Shown: one piece after another, positions 1 through 6,239 of the stretch | Layout of the letters: the number at the start of each line of letters is the position of its first letter | Numbering within the stretch: position 1 is the first letter of the stretch | Virus record (IMG/VR): IMGVR_UViG_3300009537_000010 | Span: 1-58,823 of that record | Strand: one strand, 5' to 3' | Source of the DNA: a virus | Length of the DNA: 58,823 nt | Position numbers and translations under genes: made by a program | Notes under the pieces: generated by a model | What the model saw: only the letters and a program-made list of their open reading frames with translations | Database searches by the model: none | Told to the model about the DNA's origin: nothing

Positions 1-101
1 TCATATGTTATATCTGGAAACTCTTCCAGAACCCTGGGAATGACTTCATCAGCTCTTACACAAGGTCCGCAGGTCTGTCTCCCATATTTTATCACTTTCA
101 T
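1..101 (-). CDS. Thioredoxin-like protein, 3' end outside window
   Basis: Reading leftward from the ATG at 101-99, the frame runs open to the window edge for 33 codons. It begins MKVIKYGRQTCGPCVRADE and so carries the classic thioredoxin CGPC redox site at residues 11-14, followed by an amphipathic helix-like stretch. Such proteins exchange disulfides in the cytoplasm; in phages they can act as reductants (for example for ribonucleotide reductase, which this phage also encodes) or as polymerase partners. The start lies inside the end of the upstream gene in another frame, as is common here. The identification rests on the motif and short N-terminus only. Confidence 0.72.
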   Translation of the reverse strand, partial: MKVIKYGRQTCGPCVRADEVIPRVLEEFPDITY

Positions 102-486
102 AAATCATTACTTTTAATGACTTTGGTGTTCTTGCTAAACCGTCTATGTGCAGTTTACCATCTGCTTTTAATTGTAGACAGTTAGCCAATGCTAAAGGAA
201 TAGTAGTTTTACCGTATCCACAAGCTACATATCCGTCTGCTACACCATAATATGGACCTAATGCATAACAGTTGTATCCACTTCTGTTCTGATGGGCTAA
301 GGTATCCATGTCTTCCCAAGGTAAAATACTTGGATCTTCAAATTTTACTCTACAGATGGTCTTCCAACCTGTATCCTCTGGAACTGGCATCACATCAGGA
401 GCTTTAAATTTTAACCCGTTACATTCCCATTCTGTTCCACCTTTTCTATCGCTACTCCATTTTGGAGTCTCTATTAAGTTATTCAT
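49..486 (-). CDS. Hypothetical protein, 145 aa
   Basis: Not recognised. Soluble-looking protein with no signal peptide or membrane segment, rich in Trp, Gly and Tyr in its middle (about residues 60-100). The ATG at 486 overlaps the end of the upstream gene by 8 nt and its 3' end overlaps the thioredoxin start, so it belongs to the leftward late operon. The context suggests a virion or late accessory protein, but nothing in the sequence fixes a function. Confidence 0.7.
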   Translation of the reverse strand: MNNLIETPKWSSDRKGGTEWECNGLKFKAPDVMPVPEDTGWKTICRVKFEDPSILPWEDMDTLAHQNRSGYNCYALGPYYGVADGYVACGYGKTTIPLALANCLQLKADGKLHIDGLARTPKSLKVMIYESDKIWETDLRTLCKS

Positions 487-769
487 CTGCTGTAATTGTT
501 ATATTACTGGTTGGATTAGGAAACCACTCTATAAGTGGTAACACTTCATATGACACAAGTGTAGCTGTCACCTCAGATTTACCATATACTTCAGCTGCTT
601 CAGGCGATAAAGATAAAATTAAAGAGATAGTACTCGGTCTATATGTATTAGCAGATAAATTATAACTCAAAATATCCTTTCTTTTTAAAGAAAAAGATCC
701 AGTTAATAAATTTGCACTTATAGTGTAATCTTGTGCGTTAAGAATTCTCTTGTCTGTTAAAGTCGTCAT
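479..769 (-). CDS. Hypothetical protein, 96 aa
   Basis: Not recognised. The composition (alternating Thr/Ser/Leu/Val, no Cys) suggests a mostly beta-stranded protein, as is usual for small phage structural components. It overlaps its neighbours by 4 and 8 nt, which indicates translational coupling in the leftward late operon. Confidence 0.65.
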   Translation of the reverse strand: MTTLTDKRILNAQDYTISANLLTGSFSLKRKDILSYNLSANTYRPSTISLILSLSPEAAEVYGKSEVTATLVSYEVLPLIEWFPNPTSNITITADE

Positions 770-1314
770 ATTAATTTCTTCTCTTGTTTAGTCTCACGTC
801 TGCCACCTTTGACAGTCGTATACTCTTTAGCCTTTAAGAACTTTTGCTGGATCTCAGCAAGCTCTTCATAAAGCTTAAGATTCTTAGATACTGCTGTATC
901 TATTTTGTTTATGTTCTGAAGGTATTCATCTCTATTAGACATTACACTCTTCAAAATGTTGGCTCTCTCTGTTAAGTACTCTTTAGTGTCCTTGAGGCTT
1001 TTTTCGATAGAGTCCATAAAATCATTAGGATAGGACTCTAAGCACTGCTTAATGAATGGATCTTCCCAGTCTGTCTGAAAAAGTTCAGTCAACCTCTCTT
1101 GTCTCTCTTTTATTCCATATCTAAAAAATATGTTAACATCTTCATCAGGATCACTCATAAAAGTGATTGACCACATCTCTCCTGAGGACTTAGTCTTATC
1201 TTCTGATTCATCTCTATCGTAGAGTAACGAATAAGGAAGGACAATAGCAACCTGAGGATTTAACTCCCAATAGTTAATGTCCTTCGTGAAGTTCTTGCAA
1301 ACCTTGGTTAACAT
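766..1314 (-). CDS. Hypothetical protein, 182 aa, helical C-terminal half
   Basis: Not recognised. The N-terminal 75 residues are mixed and the C-terminal half (about 85-170) is rich in Glu, Lys and Leu with heptad-like spacing, so a coiled coil is likely. The C-terminus is very basic (GGRRETKQEKKLI). Member of the leftward late operon; it overlaps the next gene by 4 nt and the preceding small gene by about 40 nt, so the true start could be slightly internal. Confidence 0.65.
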   Translation of the reverse strand: MLTKVCKNFTKDINYWELNPQVAIVLPYSLLYDRDESEDKTKSSGEMWSITFMSDPDEDVNIFFRYGIKERQERLTELFQTDWEDPFIKQCLESYPNDFMDSIEKSLKDTKEYLTERANILKSVMSNRDEYLQNINKIDTAVSKNLKLYEELAEIQQKFLKAKEYTTVKGGRRETKQEKKLI

Positions 1315-1483
1315 GTCTAAATCCTATTTTTTTATCTGAATCTGAGAACTCATGCGTTACTTTAATATGTTCTTTGGAATATCTTATTCCGAAGAAATAC
1401 TTTCTTTCGGTAGTCTCGCTATGGGCAAGATTCTTATCTCTATCTACCCAGTTCAGATGCTGTTCGTATTCTCGTTTGTACAT
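1274..1483 (-). CDS. Small hypothetical protein, 69 aa
   Basis: Fills the gap between two late genes and overlaps both (about 44 nt and 41 nt), which is longer than usual in this operon. Charged, with no recognised motif. It may be a real short gene; a less likely alternative is that part of it is chance coding opposite the true start of the 182-aa gene. Confidence 0.45.
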   Translation of the reverse strand: MYKREYEQHLNWVDRDKNLAHSETTERKYFFGIRYSKEHIKVTHEFSDSDKKIGFRHVNQGLQELHEGH

Positions 1484-2015
1484 TTGCGCTAATTTTTAAA
1501 ACGTCACTCGTTCCATCTTCAAAAGTCACTGTTATGTGCTTGGTGGAAGTGTAAGGTTTTCGTTTCTCTCTTGCATTAAAAGTGATCTCTATATCTACAT
1601 TACCTTCAGTATCTGATTCTTTATGAGAGGTACATCCACAAGAGGCATATACTTTCTTGATTGACTTTGGTCCAAAATAGGTAAAAATAGTTGAAATTTT
1701 TCCTGGTTGGATATCTCCAAAATCATGCTCTAATTTACTCCACATATATCTTGATATTCTGGGATAACAAGCTGGTTGTTTTAAATACTTAAGAGCTTCA
1801 CAGCCTTTGGATGCAAAAAAGACACCTGGGGTGTCACATCCACATGCATAGCATTCTGTGTTTTCTAAGCATCTTTTTCCTTTAAAAAATCTATACCTAA
1901 TATGTCTCTTTACATGAGACCTAAGGACAGACGGAAAATAAATGTACAGGAACATTCGTAAATATCCCTGTACAAAGTAAAAAACGTTACGGAAGGACAA
2001 CCTGGACGTCAGCAT
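1440..2015 (-). CDS. DUF1573 (Ig-like) domain protein with Cys-rich N-terminus
   Basis: Residues about 95-190 match the DUF1573 pattern common in Bacteroidetes: HDFGDIQPG, then VYASCGCTS, then a hydrophobic strand (DIEITFNA) and a C-terminal beta strand region. DUF1573 is an Ig-like fold related to ASPM/SPD-2/hydin domains and usually mediates protein-protein contacts. Upstream (about 45-80) is a cluster of cysteines in CLENTECYACGCDTPG and later CEALKY and PACYP, possibly metal-binding or disulfide-linked. The first about 20 residues overlap the upstream gene, so the start could instead be the Met at about residue 21. A late-operon position suggests a virion or head-associated role; that part is inference. 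Confidence 0.65.
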   Translation of the reverse strand: MLTSRLSFRNVFYFVQGYLRMFLYIYFPSVLRSHVKRHIRYRFFKGKRCLENTECYACGCDTPGVFFASKGCEALKYLKQPACYPRISRYMWSKLEHDFGDIQPGKISTIFTYFGPKSIKKVYASCGCTSHKESDTEGNVDIEITFNAREKRKPYTSTKHITVTFEDGTSDVLKISANVQTRIRTASELGR

Positions 2016-2616
2016 ATGGATCTACTAAAATGTACCCATAATGTCTGTTGTCAGGATCAGTCGGATACATCACCTTTTCATAATCAGGGTGGATAAAAGC
2101 GTTGGGAATTGCAATTCTGGCTTGATCACCTCCACCTTCAAGAGCAATTGGTTTACCTCGGAGAACTATTCGATCTCCCACTTTAACACCCATGTATTCA
2201 GTCTGAACACCTTTTTCATCCTTGTAATAAGGAATAGCAATAACTATTGCTTCTCTTGAGAATGGAAATGGATTTTCAATTGCTTGCATGTTTCCATACC
2301 CTGCCTGTGTTTTAGGCATATACAACTCAACAGAAGGGATTAGAGTACCTTCTTCTGTGCGCTTAAGTTCGTTAAGACGCATCTTGATCAGGATTTTATT
2401 AATAGGCCTGACTGTTGAGTACATTTCGTCCAGGTCTGCTAATCGTTTATTGTAATCCTGAATTTTGGTCTGAAACTCCTCATTAAAATCGAAGTTATCA
2501 AGTCTGGCTTCTTTTTCAAGTCCATTTTCAACCTCACTTTTACCTTGAATATCACTTAAGATATCCTTGATAGATGTGTCACTTTTTCTTTTTTGCCGTC
2601 CGTCTGGTCCACTCAT
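1987..2616 (-). CDS. Hypothetical late protein, 209 aa
   Basis: Not recognised with confidence. A charged, helical N-terminus (about 1-75) is followed by a beta-rich C-terminal domain with the segment VKVGDRIVLRGKPIAL, reminiscent of small beta-barrel (GroES-like or OB-type) strands, ending in VDPYADVQVVLP. That resemblance is only visual. It overlaps its two neighbours in the leftward late operon. Confidence 0.65.
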   Translation of the reverse strand: MSGPDGRQKRKSDTSIKDILSDIQGKSEVENGLEKEARLDNFDFNEEFQTKIQDYNKRLADLDEMYSTVRPINKILIKMRLNELKRTEEGTLIPSVELYMPKTQAGYGNMQAIENPFPFSREAIVIAIPYYKDEKGVQTEYMGVKVGDRIVLRGKPIALEGGGDQARIAIPNAFIHPDYEKVMYPTDPDNRHYGYILVDPYADVQVVLP

Positions 2617-2860
2617 TGTAAATTATTTTTAAATATTGGTTTTTACTTAAGGTCCTTGCCATATATAAGTTCTCTTGTTTAGGAAAGAACTTCATGAATT
2701 TAGAAATCATTATTCCTTTTCCAGTAAGAAGAGGGTGGGAGAGATAGTATCTTAGAGATTTCCAGAATTCTCTCTCCAACACCCTAACCTGTTCAAATGT
2801 CAGCCCCGTTTCTTTTGCTGTGTAATATAAAATATCTGACTGCTCAGTAATCTTCTTCAA
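2579..2860 (-). CDS. IHF/HU-like DNA-binding protein, candidate
   Basis: This 93-aa protein has the layout of an IHF/HU subunit: two short helices (TAKETGLTFEQVRVLEREFW), then a hairpin-like hydrophobic stretch GIMISKFMKFFP in the place of the family's GFGSF segment, then a basic arm and a very basic tail (TRRTAKKKK). Crassvirales late clusters are known to encode IHF-like subunits, which supports the call. The start appears to be TTG at 2860, overlapping the upstream gene by 17 nt. Likely role: bending phage or host DNA in packaging or transcription (inference). Confidence 0.5.
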   Translation of the reverse strand: MKKITEQSDILYYTAKETGLTFEQVRVLEREFWKSLRYYLSHPLLTGKGIMISKFMKFFPKQENLYMARTLSKNQYLKIIYNEWTRRTAKKKK

Positions 2861-3089
2861 AATCCATTACAGCTTTAATGTCATCCATTTGAGATCCTAG
2901 TTCTAAATCATAATACTCATCTACTTCAATATACATACCATGATACATAGACAGATCTTCTTCAGGATCTATTTCAAGTTCTTCTCTAAGAATGGCCACA
3001 TTTTCTGGGGATAACTTTAATACCTCAGGCTGACCTCTATACATATCACGATATTCTCTTTCAAGAAAATCTATCTCGTCGCGTATCAT
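2844..3089 (-). CDS. Small acidic protein, 81 aa
   Basis: Not recognised. Very acidic (rich in Asp/Glu, C-terminus MDFEEDY), no Cys, mostly helical by composition. Acidic small proteins next to a DNA-binding subunit can act as DNA mimics, but that is speculation. Coupled to its neighbours in the leftward late operon. Confidence 0.6.
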   Translation of the reverse strand: MIRDEIDFLEREYRDMYRGQPEVLKLSPENVAILREELEIDPEEDLSMYHGMYIEVDEYYDLELGSQMDDIKAVMDFEEDY

Positions 3090-3090
3090 C

Positions 3091-3306
3091 TTAGTCTTTT
3101 TTAACTGCTATTCTGCGTCCATCTACGGACTTTATTATTTCAATTACTACTCTGTCACCTTTTAACATTTCTAAAATAAGATCAGAATCAAAATAATGTA
3201 CATTCTCTTTTTCTATATCGCTTTGAAATGCTTTGATTATTTTTTCCCTATCATCTTTAATAGCTTTATCTACTAGTAACTGTATAGCGTCATCTAACAT
3301 GCTCAT
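3091..3306 (-). CDS. Small hypothetical protein, 71 aa
   Basis: Not recognised. Helical N-terminal half followed by a short beta-like C-terminus (VVIEIIKSVDGRRIAVKKD). The start codon overlaps the stop of the winged-helix gene upstream by 4 nt (ATGA type), so translation is coupled. Confidence 0.6.
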   Translation of the reverse strand: MSMLDDAIQLLVDKAIKDDREKIIKAFQSDIEKENVHYFDSDLILEMLKGDRVVIEIIKSVDGRRIAVKKD

Positions 3307-3680
3307 AATACATAAGGCAGTTTAAGTAGTATAGGAAACTCTCCTTTACTTCTTTCACTTCTAATATATTTTCTCAGAAGTTGAAGTTTGTCATGAGGAA
3401 TTATACCATCCTCAGTATATTTTAGAAATCCTTTCTCCATCAGACTCTTCTTAAGATGAGAAAGCTGGGCAATACTCATTTTTAAAGTAGCAGCTATCCT
3501 CTTATGAGAAGCTCTCTTGAAAATAGGCTTATCTATATTTCCTGCCAGGACTATTGATAGCACATCAATCTCTCTATCAGTAAGCACTTCATAGTTAAGG
3601 TTAATCACCTTCAGATATATATTCCAGAATTTATCTTCTGAAACGTTAATATCCTGACCTTTGTTTATATCAATTTCCAT
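3303..3680 (-). CDS. Winged helix-turn-helix protein
   Basis: Residues about 32-95 read as a winged HTH: a first helix LTDREIDVLSIVLAGN, helix-turn-helix KRIAATLKMSIAQLSHLKKSL, then a wing GFLKYTEDGII. This is the arrangement of small MarR/LuxR-type regulators. It lies in the leftward late operon just downstream of the endolysin and could control late transcription or act as a packaging-related DNA binder; small terminase subunits also use HTH folds. No partner is visible to decide. Confidence 0.55.
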   Translation of the reverse strand: MEIDINKGQDINVSEDKFWNIYLKVINLNYEVLTDREIDVLSIVLAGNIDKPIFKRASHKRIAATLKMSIAQLSHLKKSLMEKGFLKYTEDGIIPHDKLQLLRKYIRSERSKGEFPILLKLPYVL

Positions 3681-4158
3681 AATTTATTTCTATAGCTCTC
3701 CTCACCCATCCTGATAAGAAGACCTTTAATGATTTCTTAGCTTGAGCAAGATCAACATAGTATTTTATCCTCTCGACTGTCAATGCACTATTAAATAAAA
3801 ATGGAGCATTATCAAGAGCTTCCCTGGTTCTCTCATCTAAGACACCAGTTATCTCAAGGTTAGCATTTATCCTATTTAATGTTCTCTGTAAAGTCTTGAC
3901 AGCGTTTCTATTACCCATATTTACAGACATATCAAACATCTGTAACCTTACAGAGACAGGATAGTTTTCAATCTTATACTTATTCCAAAAGTCTCTTTTA
4001 TAGATTTCAACAGCTTGCTCTTTAGTTAAATTCTTAATGTCAAGATCAGGGTAACTTCGTTTGGTAATACCCCAATTAGTCTCACCACCAGGGTCGGAAG
4101 GATGATTAACATATCCACCTTCATGTTTTAAAACACTTAATATGGCAGTACTAAACAT
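3670..4158 (-). CDS. Endolysin, glycoside hydrolase family 108 muramidase
   Basis: The N-terminus has the GH108 signature HEGGYVNHPSDPGGETNWGI, in which the Glu of EGGY (residue 13 from the Met at 4158) is the predicted catalytic acid. A C-terminal half with the pattern of the PG_binding_3 domain follows. It should cleave the MurNAc-GlcNAc backbone of peptidoglycan at lysis. The open frame extends upstream to 4191, but the Met at 4158 gives the usual family N-terminus and an 8-nt overlap with the upstream gene. There is no signal peptide, so a holin or similar export route is needed; no holin is obvious nearby. Confidence 0.88.
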   Translation of the reverse strand: MFSTAILSVLKHEGGYVNHPSDPGGETNWGITKRSYPDLDIKNLTKEQAVEIYKRDFWNKYKIENYPVSVRLQMFDMSVNMGNRNAVKTLQRTLNRINANLEITGVLDERTREALDNAPFLFNSALTVERIKYYVDLAQAKKSLKVFLSGWVRRAIEINYGN

Positions 4159-4456
4159 TATCAGTAATTTTCCAGTCATTCGCATAAGCATCTTCTTTTG
4201 ACGGAGTCCATAACATCAAAGTATGGTCACCAGTAAACAGGCACAAATCCTGATCTTTATCAAAATATAACTGTCCTCTAGGCCAGGATTGCCGGGTTAC
4301 AGGTATTCCATTCTTAACGAAACATAGAGCCTGATAAAAGGTCAAGTTCTCTTCTTTCTCAGGTAAATCAAGATGCATAGAACTTCTAATCACATACAGT
4401 GTATCCCTCACAAGGTCAATATGGGATAGATCTGGTTGAATACCTCTTCTTTTCAT
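4151..4456 (-). CDS. DUF2829 / Tad2-like protein (possible anti-Thoeris)
   Basis: Residues about 38-98 follow the DUF2829 pattern: FYQALCFVKNGIPVTRQSWP, then LYFDKD, then MLWTPSKEDAYANDWKI near the C-terminus. DUF2829 proteins include the anti-defence protein Tad2, which sequesters the cyclic nucleotide signal of the Thoeris system. Here the domain carries an unusual extension of about 37 residues at the N-terminus. It is the first gene of the leftward operon, only 5 nt from a TATATTTG element, so it may be translated from a nearly leaderless message. Ligand binding is not visible from sequence; many DUF2829 members are uncharacterised. Confidence 0.62.
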   Translation of the reverse strand: MKRRGIQPDLSHIDLVRDTLYVIRSSMHLDLPEKEENLTFYQALCFVKNGIPVTRQSWPRGQLYFDKDQDLCLFTGDHTLMLWTPSKEDAYANDWKITDNV

Positions 4457-4460
4457 ATTA

Positions 4461-4484
4461 CAAATATACGAAAAAGTTTCTGAA
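4461..4484 (-). promoter_or_regulatory. Promoter-like repeat copy 1, leftward
   Basis: Read on the minus strand this element ends in CTTTTTCGTATATTTG. TATATTTG fits the Bacteroidetes -7 box TAnnTTTG. It lies 5 nt before the ATG of the Tad2-like gene. The same 24-nt sequence occurs again at 4751-4774 with one mismatch, which argues for a functional promoter or operator. A convincing -33 TTTG box at the normal distance is not seen, so it could be read by the phage polymerase instead. Confidence 0.6.
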
Positions 4485-4511
4485 TTTAACTATTATCTTT
4501 ACATTAAAGTA

Positions 4512-4542
4512 AAGAAAAGTTAAACCGAGCAAGATCGCTCGG
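4512..4542 (-). terminator. Intrinsic terminator, leftward
   Basis: On the minus strand a 7-bp perfect stem ACCGAGC/GCTCGGT with a 6-nt loop is followed by TTTAACTTTTC. It sits just upstream of promoter-like copy 1 and would end a transcript started at copy 2. Confidence 0.65.
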
Positions 4543-4749
4543 TCAAAATATGTTATGTTTTCAGAGCAAATCGGTATTTTTTAGCAGGTTTAGCCTAAAG
4601 GCGACATCCGAGAGTCATTTTCAACCACAAACCACATTGGGTAATGACATCTAAATATTTCCGATCTTTCAATGGTCGCATCTCAAGGAATCTCTATAAC
4701 TTGATGTTATCTCTAATTTGAGGCTTGAGAGTCTAAACCAACTCTGAGT
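4524..4749 (-). ncRNA. Candidate small RNA, leftward, about 225 nt
   Basis: This segment lies between promoter-like copy 2 (4751-4774) and the intrinsic terminator at 4512-4542, both oriented leftward, and has no credible reading frame. It can form local hairpins, for example AGAGT/ACTCT near its 5' end and CATCAAG paired with a bulged CTTGAGATG further on. Promoter, structured body and terminator together suggest a discrete phage small RNA. It resembles no RNA family that I recognise. Confidence 0.45.
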
Positions 4750-4750
4750 G

Positions 4751-4774
4751 CAAATATACGAAAAAGTTTTTGAA
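4751..4774 (-). promoter_or_regulatory. Promoter-like repeat copy 2, leftward
   Basis: Second copy of the 24-nt element (19 identical bases, one mismatch, then four identical). Read leftward it again ends in TATATTTG. No gene starts nearby; the segment downstream is the candidate small RNA. Confidence 0.55.
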
Positions 4775-4863
4775 ATACATACTTTAGTTGACAACAAAGT
4801 AAACAAAATAGCCACTTTTTTTACTAATATAGTGTTAATTATATGTTAAATATACTTTAAAAA

Positions 4864-4885
4864 GCCCATTCTACGGGCAAAAAAG
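4864..4885 (-). terminator. Short hairpin with U-tract on the minus strand
   Basis: GCCC/GGGC stem with a 7-nt loop. On the minus strand it is followed by TTTTT, on the plus strand by AAAAAA. It could stop leftward transcription entering from the early arm, or be part of the rightward leader. Weak stem. Confidence 0.3.
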
Positions 4886-4904
4886 GATATACCATGAGTT
4901 TTAT

Positions 4905-4963
4905 CATTTTTTTTAATTTTTTTTATAATTTTTCAACATTTTTATTTTTTTTTATAATTTTAG
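4905..4963. other. Phased T-tracts at the divergent control region
   Basis: Runs of 5 to 9 T recur about every 10 bases across this segment, separated by AA, ATAA or CAACA. Phased A/T tracts bend DNA. The position between the leftward and rightward operons fits a promoter/operator or replication-origin role, which is inferred. A short frame through it (4894-5148) is low-complexity and probably not a gene. Confidence 0.4.
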
Positions 4964-4977
4964 GGGCATTTTATAAT

Positions 4978-5050
4978 CTTAAAGGATGGAACTTGTGTGT
5001 TTCTATATTTTATTTTGTAAGCTTAAAGAATGGAACTTGCGTGCTTCTAT
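4978..5050 (+). repeat. Tandem pair of 29-nt repeats in the rightward leader
   Basis: Two copies, 4978-5006 and 5022-5050, share CTTAAAG-ATGGAACTTG and GTG-TTCTAT with 3 mismatches and are 44 bases apart, about four helical turns. They could be operators or repeated start-site elements for early rightward transcription. They are followed at about 5077-5126 by a stem GAGCA/TGCTC enclosing CCGT/ACGG, so the leader RNA is structured. Confidence 0.5.
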
Positions 5051-5153
5051 CTAAGAAGAGACCCCATCCAAAATTTGAGCAGAGGGAATACCCCGTCAAT
5101 CGAACGGTAAGAGACTCCTTTTGCTCTATTATGTCACCTTTAAATTAAACATC

Positions 5154-5225
5154 ATGTCACTAGGCGAATTGACCGACGCTGCTGATCAAGGCAATGACTT
5201 CATTGACTCATTGTTTGAGTGGTGA
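5154..5225 (+). CDS. Tiny acidic protein, 23 aa
   Basis: ATG to TGA, 24 codons, translating to MSLGELTDAADQG plus ten more residues ending in FEW. The segment is clearly richer in G+C than its surroundings, as is the next gene, and is followed directly by a strong hairpin. That looks like a highly expressed first early transcript. Function unknown. Confidence 0.45.
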   Translation: MSLGELTDAADQGNDFIDSLFEW

Positions 5226-5233
5226 CACTAAGT

Positions 5234-5265
5234 GGTCTGTTGATCTCTAAAAACAGACCCTTTCC
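5234..5265 (+). terminator. Intrinsic terminator, rightward
   Basis: Perfect 8-bp stem GGTCTGTT/AACAGACC with a 10-nt loop, then CTTTCC. The U-tract is short, so termination may be partial and let transcription continue into the next gene. Confidence 0.5.
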
Positions 5266-5304
5266 ATAGGTTGAGTATCTTATTTTTTCATCTAAATATT
5301 TAAC

Positions 5305-5706
5305 ATGAAGAACGGATTTGCTATTGTCGCGGCTAAGACAGCGACACTTTACAAGGATGAGGCCAAGACCGAGTTGCGTCTTGACAAGAACGGGGAAAGA
5401 CCGATCATCCTTATTCCAGTCGGTGGACAGATTCCAAACAGGAACGTCCTAAGCGGCACAGCGGCCGCAAACGCTGGATTTCAGTCCAACAAGACGTACC
5501 TTGCAACTTATCGGGAGACAACTCCTGATGAGGATTATGGACGTCAGTTCGAATGGACAATGGTACAGGAGATCCATAGTCCGATCGACGTGATTGACGG
5601 TTGTTCCAAGCTTGGCCAACCTGACGTATTCAACGTTCTACCTGAAGGGCAGACCGAAGAGACGTCAGTTCATGCCAAAGCTCAGGCAGCCACATTTCCC
5701 GAGTAG
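5305..5706 (+). CDS. Hypothetical early protein, 133 aa, high-GC codons
   Basis: Not recognised. The protein is soluble and starts MKNGFAIVAAKTATLYKDE, with an alternating-strand pattern that could be a small beta domain. Codon choice (many GTC, GAC, AAG, ACC codons) differs sharply from the AT-rich neighbours, which points to strong expression or recent transfer. It is bounded by a hairpin on each side and so can form its own short transcript. It is the first sizeable gene of the rightward arm, so an early host-takeover or DNA-binding role is plausible but unproven. Confidence 0.8.
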   Translation: MKNGFAIVAAKTATLYKDEAKTELRLDKNGERPIILIPVGGQIPNRNVLSGTAAANAGFQSNKTYLATYRETTPDEDYGRQFEWTMVQEIHSPIDVIDGCSKLGQPDVFNVLPEGQTEETSVHAKAQAATFPE

Positions 5707-5726
5707 AGATCGAAAGATCTCTTTTG
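5706..5726 (+). terminator. Intrinsic terminator, rightward
   Basis: GAGATC, a GAAA tetraloop, GATCTC, then TTTT. It begins at the last base of the preceding stop codon. Confidence 0.75.
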
Positions 5727-5732
5727 AACCGA

Positions 5733-5817
5733 CTAGCTAATAGATAGCTAGTTATCAAATGACCAGTCAATATGTAAACGAACTACAAAAGTAGTTGAGT
5801 GAGTAATTGGCTGGTCA
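5733..5817 (+). other. Two further strong hairpins
   Basis: CTAGCTA/TAGCTAG (5733-5751) is followed by a 12-bp stem TGACCAGTCAAT/ATTGGCTGGTCA (5760-5771 with 5806-5817, one G-U) that encloses AACTAC-aaaa-GTAGTT (5781-5796). With the terminator just upstream, three hairpins lie within 112 bases. They may be RNA processing or stabilising elements of the early transcript. Confidence 0.5.
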
Positions 5818-6081
5818 CATTTTATTTTGATTATTCTCAGGTTGTGGTGTATCAGTTGGGAACAAAGTACACGTTCCATAGTTGTAGGTTGATGCTGATA
5901 GGCCCTTAAATAAACTAACCTTCCATTTGGCACTGGGTGAGATACTAACAAGATACTTGACAGGCAAACGCCGCAAGATATCAGCTCTACATAGAGAGTG
6001 CCCTCTTGTAGAGTTATTTACTACTTCGATTAATCGCAGATATGTATTCTTTTTGAACAACAGTCTAACAATCAATAAGTT
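5818..6081 (+). other. Non-coding early segment with hairpins
   Basis: No credible plus-strand gene in 264 bases. Contains GGAAC/GTTCC near 5860-5875 and a nested stem CTCTAC/GTAGAG (5985-5990 with 6008-6013) enclosing AGAG/CTCT. There is an open antisense frame, but no start signal or motif supports it. A structured RNA or untranslated leader for the small membrane protein that follows is possible. Confidence 0.35.
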
Positions 6082-6219
6082 ATGTTGGTAACATTAGCAA
6101 TTATCATGGTCACATTAGCCATATTATGGTTTATTTACCGTGAGTTTAGTCTCCAAAGAAGGAAGAACCAACCCCAAAAACTTCCAGATAATGAAAAAAG
6201 ATCAAATAAACTCCACTAA
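6082..6219 (+). CDS. Small single-pass membrane protein, 45 aa
   Basis: ATG at 6082 gives a hydrophobic segment (LVTLAIIMVTLAILWFIY, about residues 2-19) followed by a basic, polar cytoplasmic-type tail. Typical of phage early membrane peptides; function unknown. Confidence 0.55.
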   Translation: MLVTLAIIMVTLAILWFIYREFSLQRRKNQPQKLPDNEKRSNKLH

Positions 6220-6239
6220 CTTCAGGAAAAGATAAAATC

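Noticed and set aside
4524-4749. tracrRNA or CRISPR-related RNA
   Set aside because: No repeat-spacer array and no Cas-like gene in the window; the resemblance was only a stem-loop series ending in a terminator.
4894-5148. 84-codon rightward ORF at the divergent region
   Set aside because: Its first third is translated homopolymer T (Phe-rich), it spans the T-tracts and the tandem repeats, and it shows no coding-like composition.
5815-6075. Leftward ORF of 86 codons opposite the early arm
   Set aside because: No start signal, motif or neighbour on that strand; the segment is better explained as structured non-coding DNA.
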